This document shows positions 6,199 through 13,333 of a stretch of 13,897 bases of DNA, in pieces; the first letter of the stretch is position 1, and each line of letters opens with the position of its first letter. Below the pieces are notes generated by a model. It did no database searches. It worked only from the letters and a program-made list of their open reading frames with translations, and had not been told where the DNA came from. Source of the DNA: Bacteroidota bacterium (GTDB lineage: Bacteria > Bacteroidota > Bacteroidia > Chitinophagales > Chitinophagaceae); the NCBI GenBank assembly GCA_029778965.1, contig JAKPBL010000517.1:1-13897 (forward strand), read 5' to 3'. A program made the position numbers and the translations under genes.

Positions 6199-7347
6199 CT
6201 ATTGTAACAAAGGATTTTGCAGAAAGGCAGGCAGGTTGGTTATTGTTATTCTTTCTTCCGCTTCATAGGGTTCTTCTCCATTGCCGATGATATACCCATG
6301 TGCCGCTTTCGTATCTTCCATGCATATCCTGAATCCTTTGCCTGGCCTCGGTGCTACGCCATGCTTGATTTCGATGATGGCAATTACCTTACCGTTCTTT
6401 TCCAGCAACAGATCACATTCCGCGCCCTGTTGGGTGCGGTAAAACCAGGGCTGGATATCGTCGCCCAGGTTATTGATGATCTGCTCTATTACAAACCCTT
6501 CCCAGGAAGCACCCATCTGCACGTGATTCAGCAGCGCCTCATAGGTGTGGAGGCCCAGCAGGCTGTGTAATATGCCGCTGTCGCGGATATATATCTTGGG
6601 TGATTTTACCAATCGTTTATTCGTATTTATAAACCAGGGCCGCAAGGCGCGAACCATAAAAGCGCCTTCCAGGAAATCGAGGTAGCGGGTGATCGTAGGC
6701 CTGCTTACGTTTAGCGACCGGGCAAAGCTTTCTGCATTGAGCAGGTTTCCCTGGGCCGTTGCCAGCATATGCCAAAAGCGATCCATGATCTGCACATCGG
6801 TCTGAAGTCCCAGCAGGCCAAGATCTCTTTGAATATAAGTAGTGATAAAATGACGTCGCCATGTTGCGCTGGCCTTGTCTGTAGCGGCCAGGTACGACAG
6901 CGGGAAGCCGCCTCGCAGCCATAGCTGCTGCAAGTCGTCCACTTCCCGCAGGGTAAAAGGCGTCAGTTGTAAATAGCCAATGCGGCCGGCCAGGGTCTCT
7001 GCGCTGTTGCGTATGATATCCGGCGATGCAGAACCGAGTACAATAAACCGTCCCGGCCTTCTGTCTGCGTCTATGATGCCGCGCAATGCGGGAAATAATT
7101 CAGGCATGAATTGTACCTCATCCAGTATCACGCACCGATCGGCGAATTGCGACAGGAAGAAAACCGGGTCTTTCAGCTTGTCCCGTTCGCCTGCATTTTC
7201 CAGGTCGAGGTACAGGTGGTCTTCGGCCTCGGCCACCTGTTTGGCAACGGTCGTTTTTCCCACCTGGCGAGGCCCGATAAGGCCCGCTGCAGGGAAAATT
7301 TTCATAATTTCTTGAAAATCAGCTAAAATAGATCTTTCTATGTTCAT
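6199..7347 (-). CDS. AAA ATPase with C-terminal DUF4143/PD-(D/E)xK-like region
   Basis: From ATG 7347 (MNIERSI) the protein has 382 residues. Walker A is GPRQVGKTT (25-33), Walker B is CVILDE (72-77), and a sensor-like strand IVLGSASP follows. Next come an RDLGLL segment and a winged-helix-like stretch around SFARSLNVSRPTITRYLDFLEGA. The C-terminus has E310-x-D312 and E326-I-K328, matching the D...ExK layout of the restriction-nuclease-like fold seen in DUF4143 ATPases. The cellular role of this family is poorly known. Two further in-frame ATGs at 7386 and 7401 would lengthen it by 13 or 18 residues and put a perfect palindrome inside the coding region. I prefer 7347 because typical family members start with a short MI/MN-E-R leader. 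It lies 68 bp downstream of the receptor gene on the same strand and is convergent with the pigment operon. Confidence 0.88.
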   Translation of the reverse strand: MNIERSILADFQEIMKIFPAAGLIGPRQVGKTTVAKQVAEAEDHLYLDLENAGERDKLKDPVFFLSQFADRCVILDEVQFMPELFPALRGIIDADRRPGRFIVLGSASPDIIRNSAETLAGRIGYLQLTPFTLREVDDLQQLWLRGGFPLSYLAATDKASATWRRHFITTYIQRDLGLLGLQTDVQIMDRFWHMLATAQGNLLNAESFARSLNVSRPTITRYLDFLEGAFMVRALRPWFINTNKRLVKSPKIYIRDSGILHSLLGLHTYEALLNHVQMGASWEGFVIEQIINNLGDDIQPWFYRTQQGAECDLLLEKNGKVIAIIEIKHGVAPRPGKGFRICMEDTKAAHGYIIGNGEEPYEAEERITITNLPAFLQNPLLQ

Positions 7348-7392
7348 TTTACCATGAAAATCGAATATTATATATTCGATTTTCATGGTAAA
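7348..7392. repeat. Perfect inverted repeat, 21-bp arms and 3-nt centre, at the ATPase start
   Basis: The arm 7348-7368 (tttaccatgaaaatcgaata plus t) is the exact reverse complement of 7372-7392, with centre 'tat' at 7369-7371. The element directly abuts the ATPase start codon at 7345-7347, so its transcript would form a long hairpin over the ribosome-binding region. No T-tract follows on either strand, so it is not a standard terminator. It could be an operator for a dimeric regulator, a translational-control hairpin or a recombination/cruciform site. The sequence is seen directly; the function is not known. Confidence 0.95.
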
Positions 7393-7415
7393 TATAATCA
7401 ATTATCGACTTTTCC

Positions 7416-9764
7416 CTACTCTTCTATACCGCTATTTTCAACATTTTTCAGTTGTAATTTTTTACCTCCGCCGAACTGGTAGCTGAGCGAAATCCGGGCG
7501 GTTCTGCTGGCGCGTTTACGATAGAAGGCGATGGTAGATTCTTTGTCGTCAGTCCATTCTTTTTCACGGGAACTGTTCAGCAGGTCGGTAAATGAAACCC
7601 GCATTTTCAGCTTCGCCTTGAAAAGCTTTTTCGCGTAACCCAGGTCCATGCTGAAATTTCCGTAGGTGTACAGGTTTGTATATATAAAAGGCGACTGGTA
7701 ATAAGCCGTAAAATCGATATCGCCCTTGTTGCCAAACGTCAGCGTATGCAGTAGTTGTAGGTAAAAGGAAGTTTGCCGGTATGGCTTTTCATTGAAACGA
7801 TAACGTTGGTAATAACCGTATATATTGGTGTTGATGGTCCACCATTTCCGTACCGCCAGGATACTGCTGTATTGAAGTCCGTATTCACTGGATGAACCTA
7901 TATTTTCGAAGATGTAGTCAATGGCATTGCCGGTATGCGTATTGGCAGAAACAGCAAATGCGTTGGTAGTGAGCGTGCAATAGGCTTCGATTGTTTGATC
8001 GTGCAGGAATTGCCAGGCCACGGAAACATACTGGCTGTATTCGGGCCGGAGCGCGGGATTGCCCTGCAAGGAAATATAACTGCTGTTCTGGATGCGTGCC
8101 GGGTTCAGGTGGGAGACGCCCGGGCGGGTAAGCCGGCGTGCATAACTGGCCGTGATCACCCGGCCTTTATCGGCGTTCATGGTATGTGCGATGGATAGTG
8201 AAGGGAATAACCCGAAATAGCTTCGGTCAAATTGCGTGGAATCGTTGATCAGCTTACCCGCGACGATGGTTTCTTCTGCCCGTATGCCAGCTTTAATGAT
8301 CGTGTTCCGTATGGTTCGCTCTCCCAGCGAATAGGCCATCAGTACCTTTTCACGATATACAAAATGATTGCTTTGCGCCGGGTTGAACACCCAGGAAGAA
8401 TCGATGAAGTCGTCGGTGCGTAACGGGTTGCTGCGATAGACCGATGCGTATTTGACGCCTGCCGTCAACACCGTTTTTTTTCGGAACTGTTTAAGCAGGT
8501 CAGACTGAAGGGTGAATGTACGGGTGTCGGCCGGAACCGCCGTACGCCAATCACCCTCCCTGGCGGGGTCGCTGTTGGTGCGGGTAAACCGGCTATCCTC
8601 CGTTTTTTGTTGCAGGGAATAGTCGGCAATTATTTTTAGCGTGCTGCCGGCGGTATCCATTTTCCAGGCATAATTCAGCGTACCGCCGGTAATACCGAAT
8701 ACGCGGCTTTTGAACGTGTGCGCCTGACCGTTAGACGGTGGGTTGCTGTAATACAACTCCTCTCCGTAAAAATCCTGGCGGAAAGCGGTATGTGAATACA
8801 GGCCCTGCAAATTGATGGACTGCTTCGGGTTGATATCATAGGCGGCGACAAAACGGAATTGCTGCCGGCCGATTTTTTCATCCCGTACGGTATGGTTGTC
8901 GTACACGGACCGATACCCGGAACCGATCGTCGTTTTTTCTGTTATTAGGTGAAGGTCGCGGGTATAAGTATAGCTGCCTGAAAGGAACAGGCTGCGAAAC
9001 TGCTGGTTCAGCGTGGCCCCGGCTGTATAATAAGGCTTATTGGCCTGCTGCCAGTACTGCGTATTCAGGCTGCTGTTCCAGCCAGTGGTTTTCTTTTTCT
9101 TCAGGATGATATGAATGATGCCACCCGTGCCTTCTGCCTCAAATTCTGCCGGCGGCACGGGGATGATCTCAATGCGACTGATGTCTTCCGATTTCAGCGA
9201 ACGCAGGAAATCAGCCAGCTCTTCATCAGACAATTTCTGGACGACATCATTGACCATGATGGTTACGGTCTGTGTGCCCCTGATCCGTACCAATCCCTGG
9301 TTATCGACCCACACGCCAGGTGATCGTTGCAATAACTCGGTGGCCGACAACCCATTTGCCAGCGGTCCGTTCTCCACCTGGATAGTATATCGGTCGGCTT
9401 TGCGGTGCAGCAGGCTGGGCCGGGCCGCCACGGTTACCGCAGCCAGGTTTTGCGATAGGGGCGCCAATGTTACCCGGAAAAACGGCAGAGAGTCGGTGTA
9501 TAAGAATGGAATCTCACCAACGCCATATCCTATCCGTGTTACACGCAATTGGTACGATGCGACAATGGAGAATGGGTACCGGAACTTGAAATATCCATTT
9601 TGATCGGTATGAGCGGCAGCCAGCCATACACTGTCTTTCCACAGTTCAACCGTAGCGTTTTCCAACGCCTGCTGTTGCTCTCCCTGTACAAGACCCTGAA
9701 TGGTTTGACCGTAGCCGTAAGAAAGCAGCACAGCGGCAGATAAAAGTATTCGGAATAGATGCAT
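7416..9764 (-). CDS. Outer-membrane beta-barrel (TonB-dependent-receptor-like) protein
   Basis: This 782-residue protein has a signal peptide (MHLFRILLSAAVLL, ending YGYG before Gln20). A carboxypeptidase-regulatory-like Ig domain follows at about 22-100 (TIQGLVQGEQQQ through TDQNGYFKF). A plug-like domain spans about 125-225, with SATELLQRSPGVWV, IMVNDVVQKLS and RIEIIPVPPAEFEAEGTGGIIHIILKKK. The rest is a long beta-barrel rich in alternating aromatic strands, such as LFLSGSYTYTRDL and MRVSFTDLLNSSREKEW, reaching the C-terminus. The layout matches the Bacteroidota outer-membrane beta-barrel family related to TonB-dependent receptors. No TonB box is obvious and no SusD-type lipoprotein gene is adjacent, so the substrate is unknown. 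The operator-like palindrome 30-49 bp upstream of the start suggests regulated expression. Confidence 0.9.
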   Translation of the reverse strand: MHLFRILLSAAVLLSYGYGQTIQGLVQGEQQQALENATVELWKDSVWLAAAHTDQNGYFKFRYPFSIVASYQLRVTRIGYGVGEIPFLYTDSLPFFRVTLAPLSQNLAAVTVAARPSLLHRKADRYTIQVENGPLANGLSATELLQRSPGVWVDNQGLVRIRGTQTVTIMVNDVVQKLSDEELADFLRSLKSEDISRIEIIPVPPAEFEAEGTGGIIHIILKKKKTTGWNSSLNTQYWQQANKPYYTAGATLNQQFRSLFLSGSYTYTRDLHLITEKTTIGSGYRSVYDNHTVRDEKIGRQQFRFVAAYDINPKQSINLQGLYSHTAFRQDFYGEELYYSNPPSNGQAHTFKSRVFGITGGTLNYAWKMDTAGSTLKIIADYSLQQKTEDSRFTRTNSDPAREGDWRTAVPADTRTFTLQSDLLKQFRKKTVLTAGVKYASVYRSNPLRTDDFIDSSWVFNPAQSNHFVYREKVLMAYSLGERTIRNTIIKAGIRAEETIVAGKLINDSTQFDRSYFGLFPSLSIAHTMNADKGRVITASYARRLTRPGVSHLNPARIQNSSYISLQGNPALRPEYSQYVSVAWQFLHDQTIEAYCTLTTNAFAVSANTHTGNAIDYIFENIGSSSEYGLQYSSILAVRKWWTINTNIYGYYQRYRFNEKPYRQTSFYLQLLHTLTFGNKGDIDFTAYYQSPFIYTNLYTYGNFSMDLGYAKKLFKAKLKMRVSFTDLLNSSREKEWTDDKESTIAFYRKRASRTARISLSYQFGGGKKLQLKNVENSGIEE

Positions 9765-9768
9765 GCGA

Positions 9769-9776
9769 CAAACATA
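9769..9776 (-). promoter_or_regulatory. Candidate -7 box (TATGTTTG) for the receptor gene
   Basis: On the minus strand this reads TATGTTTG, an exact match to the Bacteroidota -7 consensus TAnnTTTG, ending 4 nt before the receptor ATG at 9764. Transcription would start at or next to the start codon. No clear TTG -33 element is present; the -33 position falls in the adjacent palindrome. Confidence 0.45.
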
Positions 9777-9793
9777 ACTAAAAACATAGTTTA

Positions 9794-9813
9794 ATAACTA
9801 ATTAATTAGTTAT
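9794..9813. promoter_or_regulatory. Perfect 20-bp palindrome, probable operator
   Basis: The sequence ataactaattaattagttat is fully self-complementary with no spacer. It lies 30 to 49 bp upstream of the receptor start codon, over the place where a -33 element would sit given the -7 box at 9769-9776. This is a usual position for a dimeric repressor or activator of the MarR, PadR or TetR kind. No such regulator is encoded in the window, so the ligand and protein are unknown. Confidence 0.6.
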
Positions 9814-9941
9814 ATTAACAGGTTGTTATACTCTTGTATCTGTTCATGTTGCACATTATCAGTCTGCGTCATCTGTTTATGATTGCCTGCTATGCGCGGC
9901 CAGCAACAAATATTTTCCCTGCGGGTTACTTAATCTATGAC

Positions 9942-9949
9942 TAAATTTG
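9942..9949 (+). promoter_or_regulatory. Candidate -7 box (TAAATTTG) for the small CxxC protein gene
   Basis: TAAATTTG matches TAnnTTTG exactly and ends 4 nt before ATG 9954, the same geometry as the divergent receptor gene. The 15-nt blocks ending in each ATG agree at 12 positions. No convincing TTG lies 19-21 nt upstream, so the call rests on the -7 box alone. Confidence 0.45.
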
Positions 9950-9953
9950 TAGC

Positions 9954-10178
9954 ATGAAAATCAGGAAACTTTTTTTCACTGCCTTATTTGCAGCAGGGCT
10001 GCTGGCGGCGGCCGACGCCTCTGCACAATGCTCCATCTGTACCAAAACTGCGCAACAGTTGGGTGAAAAACCTGCCAAAGCGTTGAATGCAGGTATCGTT
10101 TACCTCGCAGCCACACCGTTGCTTATTATAGGCATTATCGGCTTCCGCTGGTACCGCGCCAACAGGGACATACTGTAG
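9954..10178 (+). CDS. Small exported or membrane protein with a CxxC pair
   Basis: This 74-residue protein starts MKIRKLFF and has a hydrophobic signal-like segment (6-20) ending in ASAQ, then the pair Cys26 and Cys29 (CSIC). A second hydrophobic segment (about 48-63) is followed by the basic tail FRWYRANRD. If the signal is cleaved, the CSIC pair sits at the very N-terminus of the mature chain in the periplasm, anchored by one helix with a cytoplasmic basic end. If it is not cleaved, the protein is a two-helix hairpin. The CxxC could bind metal or cycle redox, but no family function is known to me. Its start is supported by the TAAATTTG box just upstream. A 49-bp gap separates it from the protease gene on the same strand. 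Confidence 0.75.
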   Translation: MKIRKLFFTALFAAGLLAAADASAQCSICTKTAQQLGEKPAKALNAGIVYLAATPLLIIGIIGFRWYRANRDIL

Positions 10179-10227
10179 TTTCGTATATGCGATAGAGTTG
10201 TATCTTCCGGTAAAATCCGGCTTCATC

Positions 10228-12639
10228 ATGCGTGTTATTCTTTCCTGGCTGCTGCTGATAGCGCCTGTTTTTGTTTTTGCGCAGTCCCTCCCGACCATTG
10301 AAGAAAAGACCAAAGGGCTTACCCGCCTCGATGGCTATTTTCCGCTTTACCGCGACGATCAGCAGGGCAAATTGTGGATGGAAATCAACAAGTTCGACCA
10401 GGAAATATTGTATGTCACCACCCTGCCTGCAGGGCTCGGATCCAATGATATAGGGCTCGACCGGGGCATCATCGGCGGAGAATTTGTGGTGAAATTCCAG
10501 CGCACCGGTCGCAAGATCATGCTTTTCCAGCCCAATTATAATTTCCGTGCAACAGGCAGCGCCGCTGAAAAACGCGCGGTAGAGCAGTCGTTTGCCGCAT
10601 CGGTGCTTTGGGGCTTTACGGCAGAAGCGGTTACGGGTGACCGTTATCTCGTTGACCTGGGCGACTTTTTGTTGCGCGATGCCATGAAAGCAGCCAACCG
10701 CATACGCAACATGAAGCAGGGCAATTTCACGGTAGATAAGTCGCGCTCGGCCATTTACTTCCCCACCACTAAAAACTTCCCTTTCAACACCGAAATGGAA
10801 GCCAGCATCACCCTGGTCAATAACGAGGGCGGCGTGGGGGGCTATGTGTCGGCAGTTTCGGCTTCGCCGGATGCCATCACCCTGCGCATGCATCACTCGC
10901 TGGTGCAATTGCCCGACAACGACTATAAGCCCCGGGTACTGGATCCCCGCGCCGGTTATTTCGGTATTTCGTATTACGACTACAGCACACCGGTATCATC
11001 GCCCATCGAGAAGTTTTTTATCAGCCGGCACCGTCTTAAAAAGAAAGACCCCACCGCCGCGATGAGCGAACCGGTAAAGCCCATTGTGTATTACCTCGAT
11101 AACGGAACCCCCGAGCCCATCCGTTCGGCCCTGCTCGATGGTGCGCGCTGGTGGAACCAGGCCTTCACCGCCGCGGGCTACAAAGATGCTTTCCGGGTGG
11201 AAGTGCTGCCCGACAGCGCAGACCCTATGGACATTCGTTATAACATGATCAACTGGGTGCATCGCAGCACCCGCGGCTGGAGCTTCGGTGCTTCCGTATC
11301 AGACCCGCGCACCGGCGAGATCATTAAAGGTAATGTGACCCTCGGCTCGTTGCGTGTACGGCAGGACTACCTGATCGCCCAGGGGCTGTTGTCGCCTTTT
11401 GCCAAAGACCTGCCAGCCAGCGATCCCATGCTGCAAATGGCACTTGCCCGGCTGCGCCAGTTGGCCGCGCATGAAGTAGGGCATACGCTCGGCCTGGCGC
11501 ACAACTATATCGCCAGCGCCTATGGCAATGTCAGTGTGATGGATTACCCCCAGCCGCAGGCAACGCTTGGCGCCGATGGAAATATCAGTCTTGCCAATGC
11601 GTACGACGACAAGATCGGCGACTGGGATAAGCTGGCGATCAACTGGGGATACAACGACCTGCCGCCAGGCGCCGACGAGGCTGCCTGGCTCGACAAAACC
11701 ATCCGCGATGGTATTGCGAAGAATCTCTTATTCCTGTCTGACCGCGATGCGCGTCCCGCAGGCGGGGCTCATCCGCAAACACATTTGTGGGACAATGGCA
11801 AAGATGTTGTTACCGAACTGGGCCCCATGCTGAAGATCAGGGCCCGCGCGCTGCAACAGTTCGGAGAAAACAGCATTCGTCCGGGTGAGCCGCTGGCATT
11901 CCTGGAAGACGCACTGGTGCCGGTTTATTTTTATCACCGCTACCAGCTCGAAGCAGTAACTAAACTTATCGGTGGTGTTAGTTACCGGTATTCGGTAAAA
12001 GGCGACAACCAGCCGCTACCCATAGCCGTTAGCAAGACCGACCAGTTGCGTGCGCTGGACGCGGTGATACAATGCATCGACCCTGCGTTTCTTACTTTAC
12101 CTGAAAAAATAACGGCATTGATCCCGCCGCGCCCTGCCGCCTACGATTTTTCGCGCGAGCTCTTCAAAAAAAGAACGGGACTGCCGTTCGATGCATTGAG
12201 TCCGGCAGAAGCCGCGGCCGATTTCCCGTTTTCTTTTCTCTTCCATCCCGAGCGGCTCAGCCGTCTCGAAGAGCAGGCGGCTACCGGTGGTTTGTCGTCC
12301 GCCGAAATGGCCGACAAGCTTATCCATGCTACTTTCAAGGCAAAACGTAAAACCGGCATGGAAGGCCTGGTGCAATTGCAGACCGAGCAGGTTCTGCTTA
12401 CCTATCTGCTGCATTGGTCGGTGGATGGAAAATGCAATACGGCAGCCCGCGCAAGCGGTGTGCTTACTGTAAAGAAGCTGAAATCGTGGGTGGAAGCCCA
12501 ACAGAAGGTGACCACAGATCAGCGGCTGCTGGCACATTACGCCCTGCTGCTGGACCGCATGGCCGCACCCGACAAAGCCATGCCCACGCAACATGCAGAA
12601 ATGCCGCCCGGTGCGCCGATCGGTTGTGAGATGGATTGA
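10228..12639 (+). CDS. Secreted zinc-dependent metalloprotease (metzincin-like, DUF5117/DUF4953 type)
   Basis: From ATG 10228 the protein has 803 residues; a TTG ten codons upstream would disrupt the signal peptide MRVILSWLLLIAPVFVFA (cleavage near 18/19). The zinc signature H415-E-V-G-H419-T-L-G-L-A-H425 is complete (HExxHxxGxxH), with Glu416 as catalytic base. Met438 in SVMDY fits the metzincin Met-turn 13 residues after the third histidine. The region before it (about 30-300, beta-rich) fits the DUF5117-type N-terminal domain, and the region after it the DUF4953-type domain; these names are from memory of the family layout. It is expected in the periplasm, at the outer membrane or outside the cell. 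The substrate is unknown, and no secretion-system sorting domain is seen at the C-terminus. Confidence 0.92.
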   Translation: MRVILSWLLLIAPVFVFAQSLPTIEEKTKGLTRLDGYFPLYRDDQQGKLWMEINKFDQEILYVTTLPAGLGSNDIGLDRGIIGGEFVVKFQRTGRKIMLFQPNYNFRATGSAAEKRAVEQSFAASVLWGFTAEAVTGDRYLVDLGDFLLRDAMKAANRIRNMKQGNFTVDKSRSAIYFPTTKNFPFNTEMEASITLVNNEGGVGGYVSAVSASPDAITLRMHHSLVQLPDNDYKPRVLDPRAGYFGISYYDYSTPVSSPIEKFFISRHRLKKKDPTAAMSEPVKPIVYYLDNGTPEPIRSALLDGARWWNQAFTAAGYKDAFRVEVLPDSADPMDIRYNMINWVHRSTRGWSFGASVSDPRTGEIIKGNVTLGSLRVRQDYLIAQGLLSPFAKDLPASDPMLQMALARLRQLAAHEVGHTLGLAHNYIASAYGNVSVMDYPQPQATLGADGNISLANAYDDKIGDWDKLAINWGYNDLPPGADEAAWLDKTIRDGIAKNLLFLSDRDARPAGGAHPQTHLWDNGKDVVTELGPMLKIRARALQQFGENSIRPGEPLAFLEDALVPVYFYHRYQLEAVTKLIGGVSYRYSVKGDNQPLPIAVSKTDQLRALDAVIQCIDPAFLTLPEKITALIPPRPAAYDFSRELFKKRTGLPFDALSPAEAAADFPFSFLFHPERLSRLEEQAATGGLSSAEMADKLIHATFKAKRKTGMEGLVQLQTEQVLLTYLLHWSVDGKCNTAARASGVLTVKKLKSWVEAQQKVTTDQRLLAHYALLLDRMAAPDKAMPTQHAEMPPGAPIGCEMD

Positions 12640-12643
12640 ACAG

Positions 12644-12663
12644 CCGGCGAATGAAAGCGCCGG
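12644..12663 (+). terminator. Short GC hairpin after the protease stop, weak terminator candidate
   Basis: ccggcg (12644-12649) and cgccgg (12658-12663) form a 6-bp GC stem with an 8-nt loop, 5 nt after the protease stop. No T-tract follows, so intrinsic termination would be weak. It may instead stabilise the 3' end or be chance in GC-rich DNA. Confidence 0.25.
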
Positions 12664-12686
12664 TCCAGTGAATTATACGTGCACAA

Positions 12687-13331
12687 ATGACAAATTTTAT
12701 TCCCATATTTCCGCTGGGCATCGTTGTGTATCCCGGCGAAGACCTTAACCTGCATATTTTCGAACCGCGTTACAAGCAACTGATCCGTGAATGTGTTGAA
12801 GCAAAAAAGCCTTTTGGCATTCCCACGGTCATCAACCGGCAACTCGGCGAGTTGGGTACCCTGGTGACCGTAGTTGAGATCACCCGCGAATACGAAAATG
12901 GCGAGCTGGACATCAAAACAAAAGGCGGCGATATTTTTCGTGTGCTCGAGACCGTTAAGGAGATACCCGATAAATTGTACGGTGGCGCCATCGTGACCTA
13001 TCCCGACAACAGCCGGGGGCAGGGAGTTCGCGCGCTGATGAAATGGGTGTTAGACGGCATTCGCGAAATGCACCGCCTGCTCGATATCAGGAAAGAATTC
13101 AATGCACCGGATGAATTGCTGCTTAGTTACGATGTAGCGCACCACGCAGGCATGACCATTGAAGAGGAATATGAACTGCTGGGGCTGCTGCGCGAAGAAC
13201 AGCGGCAGGAATACCTGAAAAGACACCTGGTGAAAGTATTGCCCGTGCTGAAATCGGTCGAAACGCTCAAAGAAAGGGTGAAGCTGAACGGCCATTTTAA
13301 AAACCTATCTTCACTCGACCTAGATAGCTGA
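12687..13331 (+). CDS. Stand-alone LON peptidase substrate-binding domain protein
   Basis: This 214-residue protein starts FIPIFPLGIVVYPGEDLNLHIFEPRYKQL over residues 4-32. That is the hallmark N-terminus of the LON substrate-binding domain (PxFPL, PG, IFEPRY). The beta-rich LON fold continues to about residue 110 (VTVVEITREYENGELDIKTKGGDIFRVLE), followed by an alpha-helical part (about 115-200). No AAA or Ser-Lys protease domain follows, so it is not a Lon protease; such single-domain proteins have no settled function. It lies 47 bp after the protease stop and its own stop is 2 nt before the coaX start. It is therefore probably co-transcribed with coaX. Confidence 0.9.
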   Translation: MTNFIPIFPLGIVVYPGEDLNLHIFEPRYKQLIRECVEAKKPFGIPTVINRQLGELGTLVTVVEITREYENGELDIKTKGGDIFRVLETVKEIPDKLYGGAIVTYPDNSRGQGVRALMKWVLDGIREMHRLLDIRKEFNAPDELLLSYDVAHHAGMTIEEEYELLGLLREEQRQEYLKRHLVKVLPVLKSVETLKERVKLNGHFKNLSSLDLDS

Positions 13332-13333
13332 TT

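Noticed and set aside
7348..7392. Palindrome read as an insertion-sequence end, CRISPR repeat or intrinsic terminator
   Set aside because: There is one copy only, no transposase or target duplication, no spacer array, and no T-tract on either strand.
7354..7482. Short plus-strand frame starting inside the palindrome
   Set aside because: It runs antisense over the end of the receptor gene, has no start signal of its own and arises from the symmetry of the palindrome.
6199..9764. ATPase plus receptor as a possible defence system
   Set aside because: The receptor is a normal outer-membrane barrel protein and the ATPase has no partner nuclease, toxin or modification gene; nothing beyond adjacency supports it.
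10176..10183. TAGTTTCG as a promoter for the protease gene
   Set aside because: It has a mismatch to TAnnTTTG, overlaps the stop codon of the small gene and has no TTG at the proper distance.
12141..12594. Minus-strand open frames within the metalloprotease gene
   Set aside because: The plus-strand gene is a single intact protein through this stretch and the antisense frames have low-complexity, unrecognisable content.
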